Shown: positions 26,709 through 36,356 of the stretch, piece after piece | Numbering within the stretch: the first letter of the stretch is position 1 | How the letters are laid out: the number at the start of each line of letters is the position of its first letter | NCBI GenBank assembly: GCA_025358025.1 | Contig: JANYKW010000099.1 | Coordinates: 264,472-328,471 of the forward strand | Length of the DNA stretch: 64,000 bases | Direction of reading: 5' to 3' | From: Bacteroidia bacterium | GTDB taxonomy: Bacteria; Bacteroidota; Bacteroidia; Bacteroidales; Prolixibacteraceae | Made by a program: the position numbers and the translations under genes | The notes under the pieces: model-generated | The model's input: the letters and a program-made list of their open reading frames with translations, nothing else | Database searches by the model: none | Told to the model about the DNA's origin: nothing

Positions 26709-28274
26709 ATGACTGGAGCGAAAGTGAAGACTTTGCGTGATTCAACTGCAATGCGTTGGTTTGTACTTATTTTGATCTCGGGATTGACATTTTCTACCTA
26801 CTGGTTTCAGGACTTTATGTCCGGACTGAAAGGTATCATGGAATCGGAAATGGGTTTCTCAAGTGAGGAGTTTGGCCGGATAATCGGCCTGACAACCATC
26901 GCCAACATGTTCGGAATGATTCTTGTCGGGGGTGTAATTCTCGATAAATGGGGAATTCGGCTCACCGGTTATGTTTTTGGTATTTTAGCAACCATAGGTG
27001 CAGCTACAACTGCTTTGGCTGCTGCCGGATTCTTCGGACATGACAAAGGTACCATTCTTACCATGATGATTGTAGGAAGAATCATGTTTGGCTCCGGACT
27101 GGAGATCTTGTGTGTACTGGCTACCCGAACCATCGTAAAATGGTTTAAAGGGTTTGAAATGGCACTCGCCATGGCAATCAACATCGGATTCGGCCGATTA
27201 GGTACTGCCTTAGGGATGGCTTCCTCCCTGGACATTGGAGGCGGCCGTTTTTCTCCTGCTGTTACCTTTGCAGCAACACTCATAGCCTTATCTTTCCTGA
27301 TGTTCGTTATCTATACATTCTTTGACACCAGGATTGACAAGCAAAATAAAGATGCACTCATACCTGGAGTAGTGGTTCCGGAAGAAGAGTTTCATTTCTC
27401 AGATTTTGTGAAGCTGATAACTGATAAGTCATTTATATACATCACCTTGCTTTGCGTGACTTTTTATGCTGCAGTCTTTCCTTTCATCCAGTATGCACCT
27501 GATATGCTGATAAATAAGTTTGGATTTACCTCCAAATTACCTCCGGAAGGTTCCGTGATGATTTTTGGAAGTGAGGCACTGGGAATTGTTGCAGTGTACC
27601 TGATCCTGTTTGTTTTTGCACTCGCATTTTCCATCGTTCCGTCACGAATCAATAATTTGACATATCGAAGGTTGTTTACCTTTTCGCTGGTGAGCATCTT
27701 TGCTGTAATTGTATTTAATTTCTGGGGTATTCTGCAGATATGGCTTCACAATGGTTCAAAAACTGCTTCGCTGATTCCGTTGGGCACCATTATTTTTACC
27801 CCAATTTTCGGAAATTTCGTTGACAGAAAAGGAAAAGCTGCCTCTCTGATGATGTTGGGTTCAGTGTTGCTGATCTTTGCCCACCTCTCCCTTTCCCTGT
27901 CAAACAGCGTAACATTGGGTTATCTGGCACTGGTAAGTCTTGGTATTGCTTTTGCGCTGGTACCTGCAGCAATGTGGCCTTCGGTAGCAAAAATAGTTCC
28001 TGAAAATCGTCTGGGGACTGCTTATGCAACGATGTTTACAGTTCAGAATTGGGGTCTTGGTACCTTTTTCTGGGGTATAGGTGCTGTGCTGGATCTTGTT
28101 AATCACGATAATCTCCCGGCAATAAGGGAAGGTAAAATGACTTACGACTACACCATTCCAATCATGATGCTGGTTGTTTGCGGTATTATTTCAATTTTTC
28201 TGGCTGCATTGCTTAAAAAGGCAGATGCTAAACAAGCCTATGGTTTGGAGTTTCCCTCCGGAGCAAAAAAATAA
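26709..28274 (+). CDS. MFS transporter, possibly dipeptide-type
   Basis: A 521-residue major facilitator with about 12 membrane helices. The loop 2-3 motif appears as GGVILDKWGIRLTG. NIGFGRLGTALGMA in helix 5 and a repeat of the motif (FGNFVDRKGKAASLMML) in the second half are typical. The architecture resembles MFSD1-like carriers. The gene ends 18 bp before a PepD dipeptidase gene, so uptake of a peptide that is then hydrolysed is the simplest reading, but the substrate is inference. Confidence 0.82.
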   Translation: MTGAKVKTLRDSTAMRWFVLILISGLTFSTYWFQDFMSGLKGIMESEMGFSSEEFGRIIGLTTIANMFGMILVGGVILDKWGIRLTGYVFGILATIGAATTALAAAGFFGHDKGTILTMMIVGRIMFGSGLEILCVLATRTIVKWFKGFEMALAMAINIGFGRLGTALGMASSLDIGGGRFSPAVTFAATLIALSFLMFVIYTFFDTRIDKQNKDALIPGVVVPEEEFHFSDFVKLITDKSFIYITLLCVTFYAAVFPFIQYAPDMLINKFGFTSKLPPEGSVMIFGSEALGIVAVYLILFVFALAFSIVPSRINNLTYRRLFTFSLVSIFAVIVFNFWGILQIWLHNGSKTASLIPLGTIIFTPIFGNFVDRKGKAASLMMLGSVLLIFAHLSLSLSNSVTLGYLALVSLGIAFALVPAAMWPSVAKIVPENRLGTAYATMFTVQNWGLGTFFWGIGAVLDLVNHDNLPAIREGKMTYDYTIPIMMLVVCGIISIFLAALLKKADAKQAYGLEFPSGAKK

Positions 28275-28292
28275 TTAATTAAATTTTTAAAC

Positions 28293-29753
28293 ATGTCTCA
28301 AGAAATTATCAACCTCGAACCCAAAGCAGTTTGGGAGAATTTTTATAAACTGACACAGATTCCCCGTCCATCCAAACATGAAGAGAAGATCCAGGATTTC
28401 ATGATGAAATTTGGAAAGTCACTCGGGTTGGAAACAGAAAAAGATGCTGTTGGAAATGTGATTATACGCAAACCTGCCACGCCGGGAATGGAGAACCGGA
28501 AAGGGATCATCATGCAGGGGCATCTGGACATGGTGCCTCAAAAAAATAACGATACAAAACACGATTTTGAAAAGGATCCGATCGATGCATGGATTGATGG
28601 TGATTGGGTAAAGGCCCGCGGTACGACCCTGGGTGCCGATAATGGCATGGGAGTTGCTGCTGCGATGTCCGTTCTGGCTTCCACAACCCTTGTCCACGGA
28701 CCGGTAGAGGCACTTTTTACCTGCGATGAAGAGACAGGAATGACCGGTGCGAATGGTCTGCAAGGCGGTTGGCTGAAAGGTGATATTTTGTTGAACATGG
28801 ACTCCGAAGATGAAGGCGAACTTTACGTGGGTTGTGCGGGCGGCGTAAATGGCAACATCGAATTTGAATACGACGAAATGATTGTTCCGAAAGGATATTC
28901 TCCTTTTAAAATAACTGTTAAAGGATTGAAAGGAGGCCATTCAGGACTTGACATCAATATGGGCCGCGGAAATGCCAATAAGCTACTTGTGCGTTTTCTG
29001 AAATTTGCTACACGTGAGATGGATGTCCGTCTGGCTGAAATTAACGGTGGAGGTATGCGAAATGCGATACCGCGTGAAGCATATGCTGTCGTAGTTGTGC
29101 CCAACGATTTTGTAGATGAATTTCTCGCTGCAGTTGCAAAATATGAAGCTGTCTATATGGCTGAACTGAAAGGCACAGAGCCAAACCTGAGCTTCCTGGC
29201 CGAAGGGACGCAAAAACCAAAATCATTGATTGATGAGCGTGTTCAGGACGACTTAATTGATTCTGTTTATGCTTGTCCAAATGGCACCATCCGACTGAGT
29301 GACAGTATGCCCGGGCTGGTAGAGACATCAACCAATCTTGCTACCGTGAAATCTGAAAATGGGGTTATCTCCGTGAAATGTCTGTTGAGAAGTTCGGTAG
29401 ATTCTGCAAAGGATGATCTGTGTGAGCAGGTCGAAAGTGTTTTCTCACTGGCAGGAGGCATGGTAAGGTTTGACGGTGGTTATCCGGGCTGGAAACCCAA
29501 CATGGATTCTGCCATCCTCAAACAAATGAAACAGATCTATGAGCAAAAATTTGGCAGAGTCCCGGAAGTAAAGGCGATACATGCCGGTCTGGAGTGTGGA
29601 ATTTTGGGTGGCAATTATCCGCATTGGGATATGATTTCCTTTGGACCGACGATGCGTTTTCCCCATTCACCAGACGAGAAAATAAATATCCCTACTGTAC
29701 AGAAATTTTGGGACTTTCTGGTTGAAACATTGAAAAACGCTCCATCAAAATAA
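28293..29753 (+). CDS. pepD: Aminoacyl-histidine dipeptidase (M20C, PepD)
   Basis: Zinc-dependent cytoplasmic dipeptidase with broad specificity, including Xaa-His. M20 metal and catalytic motifs are in order: GHLDMVPQ (about 77-84), GADNGMG, DEETGMTG (with the catalytic Glu) and NMDSEDEGE, then the lid domain with KGLKGGHSG, and HAGLECG near the C-terminus. At 486 residues it is full length. It follows the MFS gene by 18 bp and is closed by a strong terminator. Confidence 0.95.
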   Translation: MSQEIINLEPKAVWENFYKLTQIPRPSKHEEKIQDFMMKFGKSLGLETEKDAVGNVIIRKPATPGMENRKGIIMQGHLDMVPQKNNDTKHDFEKDPIDAWIDGDWVKARGTTLGADNGMGVAAAMSVLASTTLVHGPVEALFTCDEETGMTGANGLQGGWLKGDILLNMDSEDEGELYVGCAGGVNGNIEFEYDEMIVPKGYSPFKITVKGLKGGHSGLDINMGRGNANKLLVRFLKFATREMDVRLAEINGGGMRNAIPREAYAVVVVPNDFVDEFLAAVAKYEAVYMAELKGTEPNLSFLAEGTQKPKSLIDERVQDDLIDSVYACPNGTIRLSDSMPGLVETSTNLATVKSENGVISVKCLLRSSVDSAKDDLCEQVESVFSLAGGMVRFDGGYPGWKPNMDSAILKQMKQIYEQKFGRVPEVKAIHAGLECGILGGNYPHWDMISFGPTMRFPHSPDEKINIPTVQKFWDFLVETLKNAPSK

Positions 29754-29775
29754 GATAGCCTGGCTGTTTTTAAGG

Positions 29776-29812
29776 ATCCAGGTTTCGCGCGATGCGGAAC
29801 CGGGATTTTTTT
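29776..29812 (+). terminator. Intrinsic terminator after pepD
   Basis: Stem ATCC-a-GGTTTCGC (29776-29788) pairs with GCGGAACC-g-GGAT (29794-29806), with a 5-nt loop, one mismatch and one wobble, followed by seven T residues. Confidence 0.85.
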
Positions 29813-29907
29813 CGGATTTAAAGACTAAATTTGAGGTACTTATTGTTCGTTGATCACTCCTGCGACTGGTATATCGACGGATAAGGAATCTTTTAAAGGA
29901 ACGGAAA

Positions 29908-32826
29908 ATGGTCAGGATATTACAAATCCTTCTATTACTTGCAATGCTCGCGCCTCAATCGGTTTTTGCCGAGATTAAGAAAATCGGCACACCGTTTATC
30001 AGAAATTTTCCTAAAAGGGAATACAAGGCCGGTACACAGAACTGGGATATCACACAGGATAAACTCGGTTTTATCTATATGGCCAATAACGAAGGATTAC
30101 TGGTATATGACGGAAATCAGTGGCAACTATACAAAATGCCCAATTCATCGATTGTAAGGGCGTTGTTCGTGGACAAAAGCGGGGTAATTTATGTTGGTGC
30201 ATACAATGAGCTGGGAAAGATGGTTACTCAGCCCAACGGTAAACTGGTTTATCAGTCGTTGAAGAAATATATACCTGCAGAATATCAGAATTTTGATGAT
30301 ATATGGAGTGTGTTTTCGTATGAAAATAAAATAATATTTCAGTCATATAACTGTGCATTTATCTGTTCAAATGACTCCAATATTTCAATTTTGAAGGCGC
30401 CTGTGCGGTTTCACCATGCTTTTAAAGCGAATAACCGTGTTTTTTTCAATGATATAGCAGCAGGCCTTCTTGAATATGATGGAAGGAAATTGTCTCTGAT
30501 GCCCGGATGCGAACGGTTAAAAGGCCTCCAGATCTGGTCAGTGATCTCCTATTTTGGTACAGATGATTTGATGATCGGCACTTTAAATGACGGAATGTTT
30601 CATTATGACGGGCAAAAACTGGAAGAATGGGGTGGACCGGTTAATGAGTTTCTAAAGAAGAATCAGGTGTTTTGCGCTACCTCCATCATGGACCAGTATT
30701 ATGTAATCGGCACCATACAGAATGGAGTCGTCATAGCAGACAGGAATGGGAATATTATTCAGCATTTTTCCAGGAAAAATGGATTGCAGAACAGCACCAT
30801 ATTAAGTGTTTTTAAAGACAGGTCTGATAACTTGTGGCTTGGGCTTGATAATGGGATAGATTACGTGAATATCAATTCGCCCATCACCTTCCTACAAAAT
30901 CCGGAAGGTCTGGGAGCCGGATATGTGGCCCTGGTAAACGGGAAGAAATTGTACCTGGGAACCAACCAGGGACTCTTTGTAACAGACTGGCAGGGGCAAG
31001 GGCAGTTTGGTAATTTCACCCTGATTCCCGGAACACTTGGCCAGGTTTGGTCTTTGGAGATGCACGAAGGTGTTTTGATTTGTGGTCATAACAACGGAAC
31101 TTTTGAAATCGAAAATGAAAAGGCGATTATTATTGATAAAACTCCGGGTGGCTGGAAATACATCCAGCTAAAAAGAGATCCCGGATTTCTGATAGGCGGC
31201 ACATACAATGGATTGATTCTGTTTAAAAAAGTGGGCAATCATTGGCGTTTTGTCAAGCACGTCAAGGGATTTGATGAATCATTCAGGATTTTTGAAGAAG
31301 ATGAAAATGGAGATTTATGGATGAGCCATGGTTTCAAGGGAATTTTTAAAATTAGTCTGAACAATGAACTCGATTCAGTATTTTCATACAAATTCTACAC
31401 ATCAAAGAACGGATTGCCAACCGATTACAATCTCAATGTTTATAAAATTAAGAACAAAATCATTTTCACCTCGAGAGCCGGTGTTTACGAATATAACGCC
31501 CGGGATGATCGTTTTGTAAAATCCGGATTCTTCACTCAGTTGCTGCAACCTGTTACCGATATCTCCTATTTAAAAGAGGATAAGAAGGGTAATATCTGGT
31601 ACATAGCCTGGTTTAATTCCGTGAATGGAGCCGGACTGTTTAAAATAAAGGAAGATCTCAGATACCAGCATATTTCAGCTCCTTTCGCGATTCTGGCCGG
31701 AAAGTTTATCAGCGGATTTGAATCCGTATATGAATACACTGATACAGACTATTTTATTGGCACAGAAAATGGTTTTGCCCATTACAATCCAAAAATTGAG
31801 ACCAATCTCAACCCTGAATTCTCCGCGTACATCACCAAAGCTACAGCGCTTCATTTGGACAGTACATTCTATTTCGGCAACCATTATGCATACCGGTCGG
31901 GCGACCAGAAAAGAAACTACTCCTTTCCATACAAAGGCAATGCATTCAGATTTATATACACTTCACCTACCTATGACAATCCCGGTAACATTGAATATAG
32001 CTATAAACTGTCCGGTTTTGCGGAGAACTGGTCTGAATGGAGTAATTCCTTTACAAACGAATATACAAATCTGCCTCACGGAGATTTTGTTTTCATGGTC
32101 AAGGCAAGAAACCAGCTGGGTGTTGAGAGTCGCCTGACAGATCAGATAGCGTTCAGCGTGCTTCCACCATGGTATAAAACTTCATTAGCCTATCTTGTTT
32201 ACCTGATCTTGTCACTCTTTTTCATTATTCTGATAGTTTGGCTCATCTATCTGAGAATTGAAGTTTCAAAAAGGAAAGACAGGCTGAAACACCTGCAGGC
32301 TTACCGGCAGAAAGAACAGGAATATTTGAGAAATGCCCTGATTGATGAAAAGAAGATTATCAATCTGAAAAATGAGAAACTAAGGGCTGAAATGATACAC
32401 AGGGATAAGGAATTGGCCAATCAAACGATGGATCTTATCCGGAAAAATCAATTCTTGCAGAACATTAAAGAGGAGTTGTTAAAACTAAAGAGACCCAATA
32501 ATGATTTTGTATTGAACGATAAGATCATATCGCTGATTGCCAAAATCGATAAGGATCTGGATCACAACAGGCAATGGGAGGTATTCGAGTCAGCCTTCGA
32601 TGAAGTACATGAAGATTTTTTAAACAGAATTAAAAACACGTATCCAAATCTTACCCCAAAAGAGCTTCGCCTGTGTGCCTATCTGCGCCTCAATATATCC
32701 TCCAAGGAGATCGCGCCGCTGATGAATATATCTGTCAGGGGAGTTGAGATTTGCCGGTACAGAGTCCGGAAAAAATTGGATATTGACAGGGAAACAAATA
32801 TGACCTCCTTTATCATTAATTTTTAG
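29908..32826 (+). CDS. Membrane-spanning propeller/Y_Y_Y sensor with LuxR-type HTH
   Basis: A 972-residue one-protein regulator. A signal peptide (1-21) is followed by a periplasmic region of repeated propeller units, such as DKSGVIYVGAYN and DRSDNLWLGLDNG, to about residue 680. A Y_Y_Y domain follows (YSYKLSGFAENWSEWSN), then one transmembrane helix (about 765-787), a charged coiled coil (about 790-860), and a C-terminal LuxR-type HTH (LTPKELRLCAYL, then NISSKEIAPLMNISVRGVE). There is no histidine kinase or receiver domain, unlike hybrid two-component regulators. It sits just upstream of the SusC/SusD/GH3/GH16/GH30 genes and is the probable activator of that locus in response to a periplasmic oligosaccharide. 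Confidence 0.9.
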   Translation: MVRILQILLLLAMLAPQSVFAEIKKIGTPFIRNFPKREYKAGTQNWDITQDKLGFIYMANNEGLLVYDGNQWQLYKMPNSSIVRALFVDKSGVIYVGAYNELGKMVTQPNGKLVYQSLKKYIPAEYQNFDDIWSVFSYENKIIFQSYNCAFICSNDSNISILKAPVRFHHAFKANNRVFFNDIAAGLLEYDGRKLSLMPGCERLKGLQIWSVISYFGTDDLMIGTLNDGMFHYDGQKLEEWGGPVNEFLKKNQVFCATSIMDQYYVIGTIQNGVVIADRNGNIIQHFSRKNGLQNSTILSVFKDRSDNLWLGLDNGIDYVNINSPITFLQNPEGLGAGYVALVNGKKLYLGTNQGLFVTDWQGQGQFGNFTLIPGTLGQVWSLEMHEGVLICGHNNGTFEIENEKAIIIDKTPGGWKYIQLKRDPGFLIGGTYNGLILFKKVGNHWRFVKHVKGFDESFRIFEEDENGDLWMSHGFKGIFKISLNNELDSVFSYKFYTSKNGLPTDYNLNVYKIKNKIIFTSRAGVYEYNARDDRFVKSGFFTQLLQPVTDISYLKEDKKGNIWYIAWFNSVNGAGLFKIKEDLRYQHISAPFAILAGKFISGFESVYEYTDTDYFIGTENGFAHYNPKIETNLNPEFSAYITKATALHLDSTFYFGNHYAYRSGDQKRNYSFPYKGNAFRFIYTSPTYDNPGNIEYSYKLSGFAENWSEWSNSFTNEYTNLPHGDFVFMVKARNQLGVESRLTDQIAFSVLPPWYKTSLAYLVYLILSLFFIILIVWLIYLRIEVSKRKDRLKHLQAYRQKEQEYLRNALIDEKKIINLKNEKLRAEMIHRDKELANQTMDLIRKNQFLQNIKEELLKLKRPNNDFVLNDKIISLIAKIDKDLDHNRQWEVFESAFDEVHEDFLNRIKNTYPNLTPKELRLCAYLRLNISSKEIAPLMNISVRGVEICRYRVRKKLDIDRETNMTSFIINF

Positions 32827-33247
32827 CTTCCTGCGCTGTGCATGTTTTTTTTTACCTGAACTAAAATGATATAACCTTTCAGCGAACCGTCCATCCGACA
32901 GTTTAAATGGCACAACAGATCTTCAATTTCCATGATTGATCATTGCAGACTATCCGGATTTCCAGGAGCAAAATCATCCACTGATGAAATACAATTTCTT
33001 AACATTGGATGATTTGATGTATTGAATATTTTCACAAAATATTTATTAAACGTCATATAATAAGGATTATAATATTTATTATGATGTATTAATGATGTAA
33101 TAGTATTAAATTGATGTTGTATTTTTGATGTAGTGAAATATTGTTTGTTGATATTAATAAATGTTAAAATTGCAGCCAGAAAAGAATGTCGGAAATTATG
33201 TTTCCGGACTAATTTGGTTAAATAAATACTAACATTTATTAAAATTT
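32827..33247 (+). promoter_or_regulatory. Regulatory region of the glucan utilisation locus
   Basis: A 421-bp AT-rich gap. Five TGATGTA/T heptamers lie at 33015, 33082, 33093, 33112 and 33126. A -7 match, TATTTTTG, lies at 33120-33127. A small hairpin CGGAAA-ttatg-TTTCCG at 33190-33206 would be in the leader. A weak hairpin and a run of nine T residues just after the regulator stop (about 32833-32853) may end its transcript. No gene is seen. Confidence 0.45.
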
Positions 33248-36200
33248 ATGAAACAAACGATTTTTGCTCTTTTGTTTTTGTTAAGTTCTTTTGCACTCTG
33301 TGCACAGGAGCTTTTAGTAAAGGGAGTTGTTACATCGGCCGACGATGGACAACCAATTCCGGGAGCGACTGTGGTCGTTAAAAGTAAAGCCACCGGAATT
33401 ATAACTGATATGGATGGTGCCTACACATTGAAAGTCCCGGGGAATGCTACCCTTGTATTTTCCTTTGTTGGCATGAAAAGCCAGGAGATTGCAGTCAACG
33501 GCAAGACGACCATAAATGTTGCACTGGCTTCATCAACAGAGGAAATCGATGAGGTTGTTGTGGTAGGTTATGGAACGCAAAAGAAAAGTCTTGTAACAGG
33601 GGCCATTTCAAAAGTGAGCGGTGAGGAGTTAAAGAAAACCTCCGATATGCGTGTCACTTCCGCCATGCAGGGTAAATCCGCTGGTGTTATCATTAAAAAT
33701 AATTCCGGACAGCCGGGCGACCAGGTCTCTGTTCGTGTACGTGGTACAGGTACGAATGGTGATGCCGAGCCTCTTTATATCATCGATGGTTTACCAATGA
33801 GTGGTGCAGGAACCGACTTTTTGAACTCGAATGATGTCGCATCCATTGAAGTTTTGAAAGATGCAGCTTCCTGCGCGATTTATGGTGCACGCGGTGCCAA
33901 TGGCGTTGTTCTGATTACAACCAAATCAGGCAAGAAAAACAGTAAGCTGGTTTTAACATATGACGGCTACTACGGCGTTCAGAATCCATGGAAAAAATTG
34001 CCTTTGCTGAATAGTGAAGAATATATCATGCTCACCAACGAAGCTGCCATGAACGGTGGACTTCCTCCAAAATTCTCTGCTACTGATATCGCCGGTTTTG
34101 AGGCAAATACAGACTGGCAGGATGAGGTTTTCAACTACAATGCTCCCAAACAAAGTCATGCGATATCTTTCAACGGTGGAAGCGACAAACTGGAATATTC
34201 ATCTTCATTGAACTATTTCAGTCAGGACGGTATTGTTGCTCCCGGTAAATCAAGTTTTGAAAAATTCGGTTATCGCCTGAATACAGCCGCGAATTTCGGC
34301 TTTTTGAAGGTAGGTGGCAATGTTAACCTTGCCAGCATTACCAGCAAGGGTGTAGATACCAACAACCATTTTAGCGGACCTTTGGCCCAGGCGACCAATA
34401 TGCCTCCGATCGTTCCGGTAAAATTCTCTGACGGAACATGGGCAACACCTGAAAGTTATGGTCTTGGTCTGCAAGAAATTACCAATCCTGTTGCACAGCT
34501 AAGCTACCTCAATTCACGAACCAAAACCAACAAGCTGGTTGGTAATCTGTTTGCTGAACTTGATTTTGAGAAATTGTACCCCTCCTTGAAAGGATTGAAA
34601 TTCAAATCCTCTTTCGGAGGAGAATATGCCATTGTCCAGAATGACAACTATACACCTTTGTACCATCTTGATGCGATGCACTTTACAACAGTAGATAAAT
34701 CAGCCAAGAGTTACAATGTCTATACAACCTGGAACTTTGAAAATGTGCTGACATACGACAGGACTGTCGACGTTCATCATTTCACAGCATTGCTGGGTAC
34801 AACCGCCCTGAAAAATACCTGGGAGAGTCTGTGGGGTGAGAAAGCGGACAATATCTTCGATGATTTTGAGCATTCCTATATTGACAACGCCAAAGATCCG
34901 ACCAGCGCAAATGCCAGTGGTGGTTATTCCGAGCATACAGTCGCTTCAATTTTTGGTCGTCTGAACTATGACCTGATGGACAAATATATGTTTTCAGGGA
35001 TTGTCCGCCGTGACGGTTCCTCACGTTTCGGATCAGAAAATAAATATGGTATATTCCCTTCCTTGTCAGGAGGTTGGATTATTTCTAAGGAAGGATTTAT
35101 GAGTAACTCCAAAAATTGGATTGATCAGTTGAAACTGAGAGCCAGCTGGGGACAAAACGGTAACGAGAATATTGGTGATTTCGGATATACCTCGATCATT
35201 GGTACAGGAGCCATCTATTATTTTGGTGATCTGAAAACACAGTACAATGGAGCATCTCCAACAAAAATTGCCAATCCTTCCCTGAAATGGGAGACTTCAG
35301 AGCAGACCAACTTCGGATTTGACCTTACAACCATGAACAGCAGCGTGAGAGTCTCTCTGGATTATTACATCAAAACTACAAAAGACTGGTTGGTTACCGC
35401 ACCCGTGCCGCTTCTGGTTGGAAACTCCGCCCCGACAATCAACGGAGGATCTGTCAGAAACTCAGGATTTGAGTTCGAAGTCAGTTATAAAAAACAGCTT
35501 GGAAAACTCTATTTTGATGCCATGGTGAATGGCGCGGTCAATAAGAATGAGGTTCTTGATATTCAGAATGCTGAGAAACGCCTTCAGGGCGGAGACGGCG
35601 GTTTCGGACAAAGTGGTGTTTTATATGCTTCAGTCGGAACTCCTATGGGCGTGTTCTACGGTGTAAAAACCAACGGTATTTTCCAGACAAAAGAGGAGAT
35701 TGACAATTATCTGTTCACAGATTCAAAAGGCGCGACCAAAAAGATCCAGCCACTGGCAAAGCCGGGTGATATCAAATTCGTTGACCTCAATGGTGATGGT
35801 CAGATCACAGATGGTGACCGTACAGAAATTGGTAATCCTTACCCGGCATTTACCGGAGGTCTTACCATTAATTTGGAATACAATCGTTTTGATTTTAATA
35901 TGTTCTGGTACGCTTCCCTGGGACAGGATGTTTACGATGCAACAAGACGTTACGACATGAATGGTACCAACTACCGTGCCGACTGGCTGAACCGCTGGAC
36001 CGGTCCCGGTACATCCAATTCTTTCCCGCGTGTGACATTTGTCGATGACAACAGAAATATGAGACAAGTGAGTGATTTCTTTGTCCACGATGGTAGTTAC
36101 CTCAGACTTCGCAACTTAACTTTGGGTTATACATTACCGAAACAGGTTACTGATCATGTGAAGATGAGCAAGCTGAGATTGTTCGCATCCGCTGAAAACC

Positions 36201-36328
36201 TGGTAACTATTACCAATTATGCGGGTTTTGACCCGGAGATTGGTGGAAGCGTATTCTCAAATGGTATCGATCACGGTATTTATCCTCAGGCACGTACTAT
36301 ACTGTTTGGTGTAAATGTTACTTTCTAA
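33248..36328 (+). CDS. SusC/RagA-family TonB-linked outer-membrane transporter (glucan locus)
   Basis: A 1026-residue outer-membrane importer. Signal peptide 1-19 is followed by a carboxypeptidase-regulatory-like domain (about 23-95), the SusC signature DEVVVVGYGTQKK (101-113), a plug with EPLYIIDGLPMSG, and a barrel ending in VNVTF. It is the first gene of the locus, with SusD starting about 10-28 bp downstream. The enzyme genes on the same strand indicate that it imports beta-glucan oligosaccharides. Confidence 0.96.
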   Translation: MKQTIFALLFLLSSFALCAQELLVKGVVTSADDGQPIPGATVVVKSKATGIITDMDGAYTLKVPGNATLVFSFVGMKSQEIAVNGKTTINVALASSTEEIDEVVVVGYGTQKKSLVTGAISKVSGEELKKTSDMRVTSAMQGKSAGVIIKNNSGQPGDQVSVRVRGTGTNGDAEPLYIIDGLPMSGAGTDFLNSNDVASIEVLKDAASCAIYGARGANGVVLITTKSGKKNSKLVLTYDGYYGVQNPWKKLPLLNSEEYIMLTNEAAMNGGLPPKFSATDIAGFEANTDWQDEVFNYNAPKQSHAISFNGGSDKLEYSSSLNYFSQDGIVAPGKSSFEKFGYRLNTAANFGFLKVGGNVNLASITSKGVDTNNHFSGPLAQATNMPPIVPVKFSDGTWATPESYGLGLQEITNPVAQLSYLNSRTKTNKLVGNLFAELDFEKLYPSLKGLKFKSSFGGEYAIVQNDNYTPLYHLDAMHFTTVDKSAKSYNVYTTWNFENVLTYDRTVDVHHFTALLGTTALKNTWESLWGEKADNIFDDFEHSYIDNAKDPTSANASGGYSEHTVASIFGRLNYDLMDKYMFSGIVRRDGSSRFGSENKYGIFPSLSGGWIISKEGFMSNSKNWIDQLKLRASWGQNGNENIGDFGYTSIIGTGAIYYFGDLKTQYNGASPTKIANPSLKWETSEQTNFGFDLTTMNSSVRVSLDYYIKTTKDWLVTAPVPLLVGNSAPTINGGSVRNSGFEFEVSYKKQLGKLYFDAMVNGAVNKNEVLDIQNAEKRLQGGDGGFGQSGVLYASVGTPMGVFYGVKTNGIFQTKEEIDNYLFTDSKGATKKIQPLAKPGDIKFVDLNGDGQITDGDRTEIGNPYPAFTGGLTINLEYNRFDFNMFWYASLGQDVYDATRRYDMNGTNYRADWLNRWTGPGTSNSFPRVTFVDDNRNMRQVSDFFVHDGSYLRLRNLTLGYTLPKQVTDHVKMSKLRLFASAENLVTITNYAGFDPEIGGSVFSNGIDHGIYPQARTILFGVNVTF

Positions 36329-36356
36329 TTAAAGCCAAATGATAAAATTTATACAA

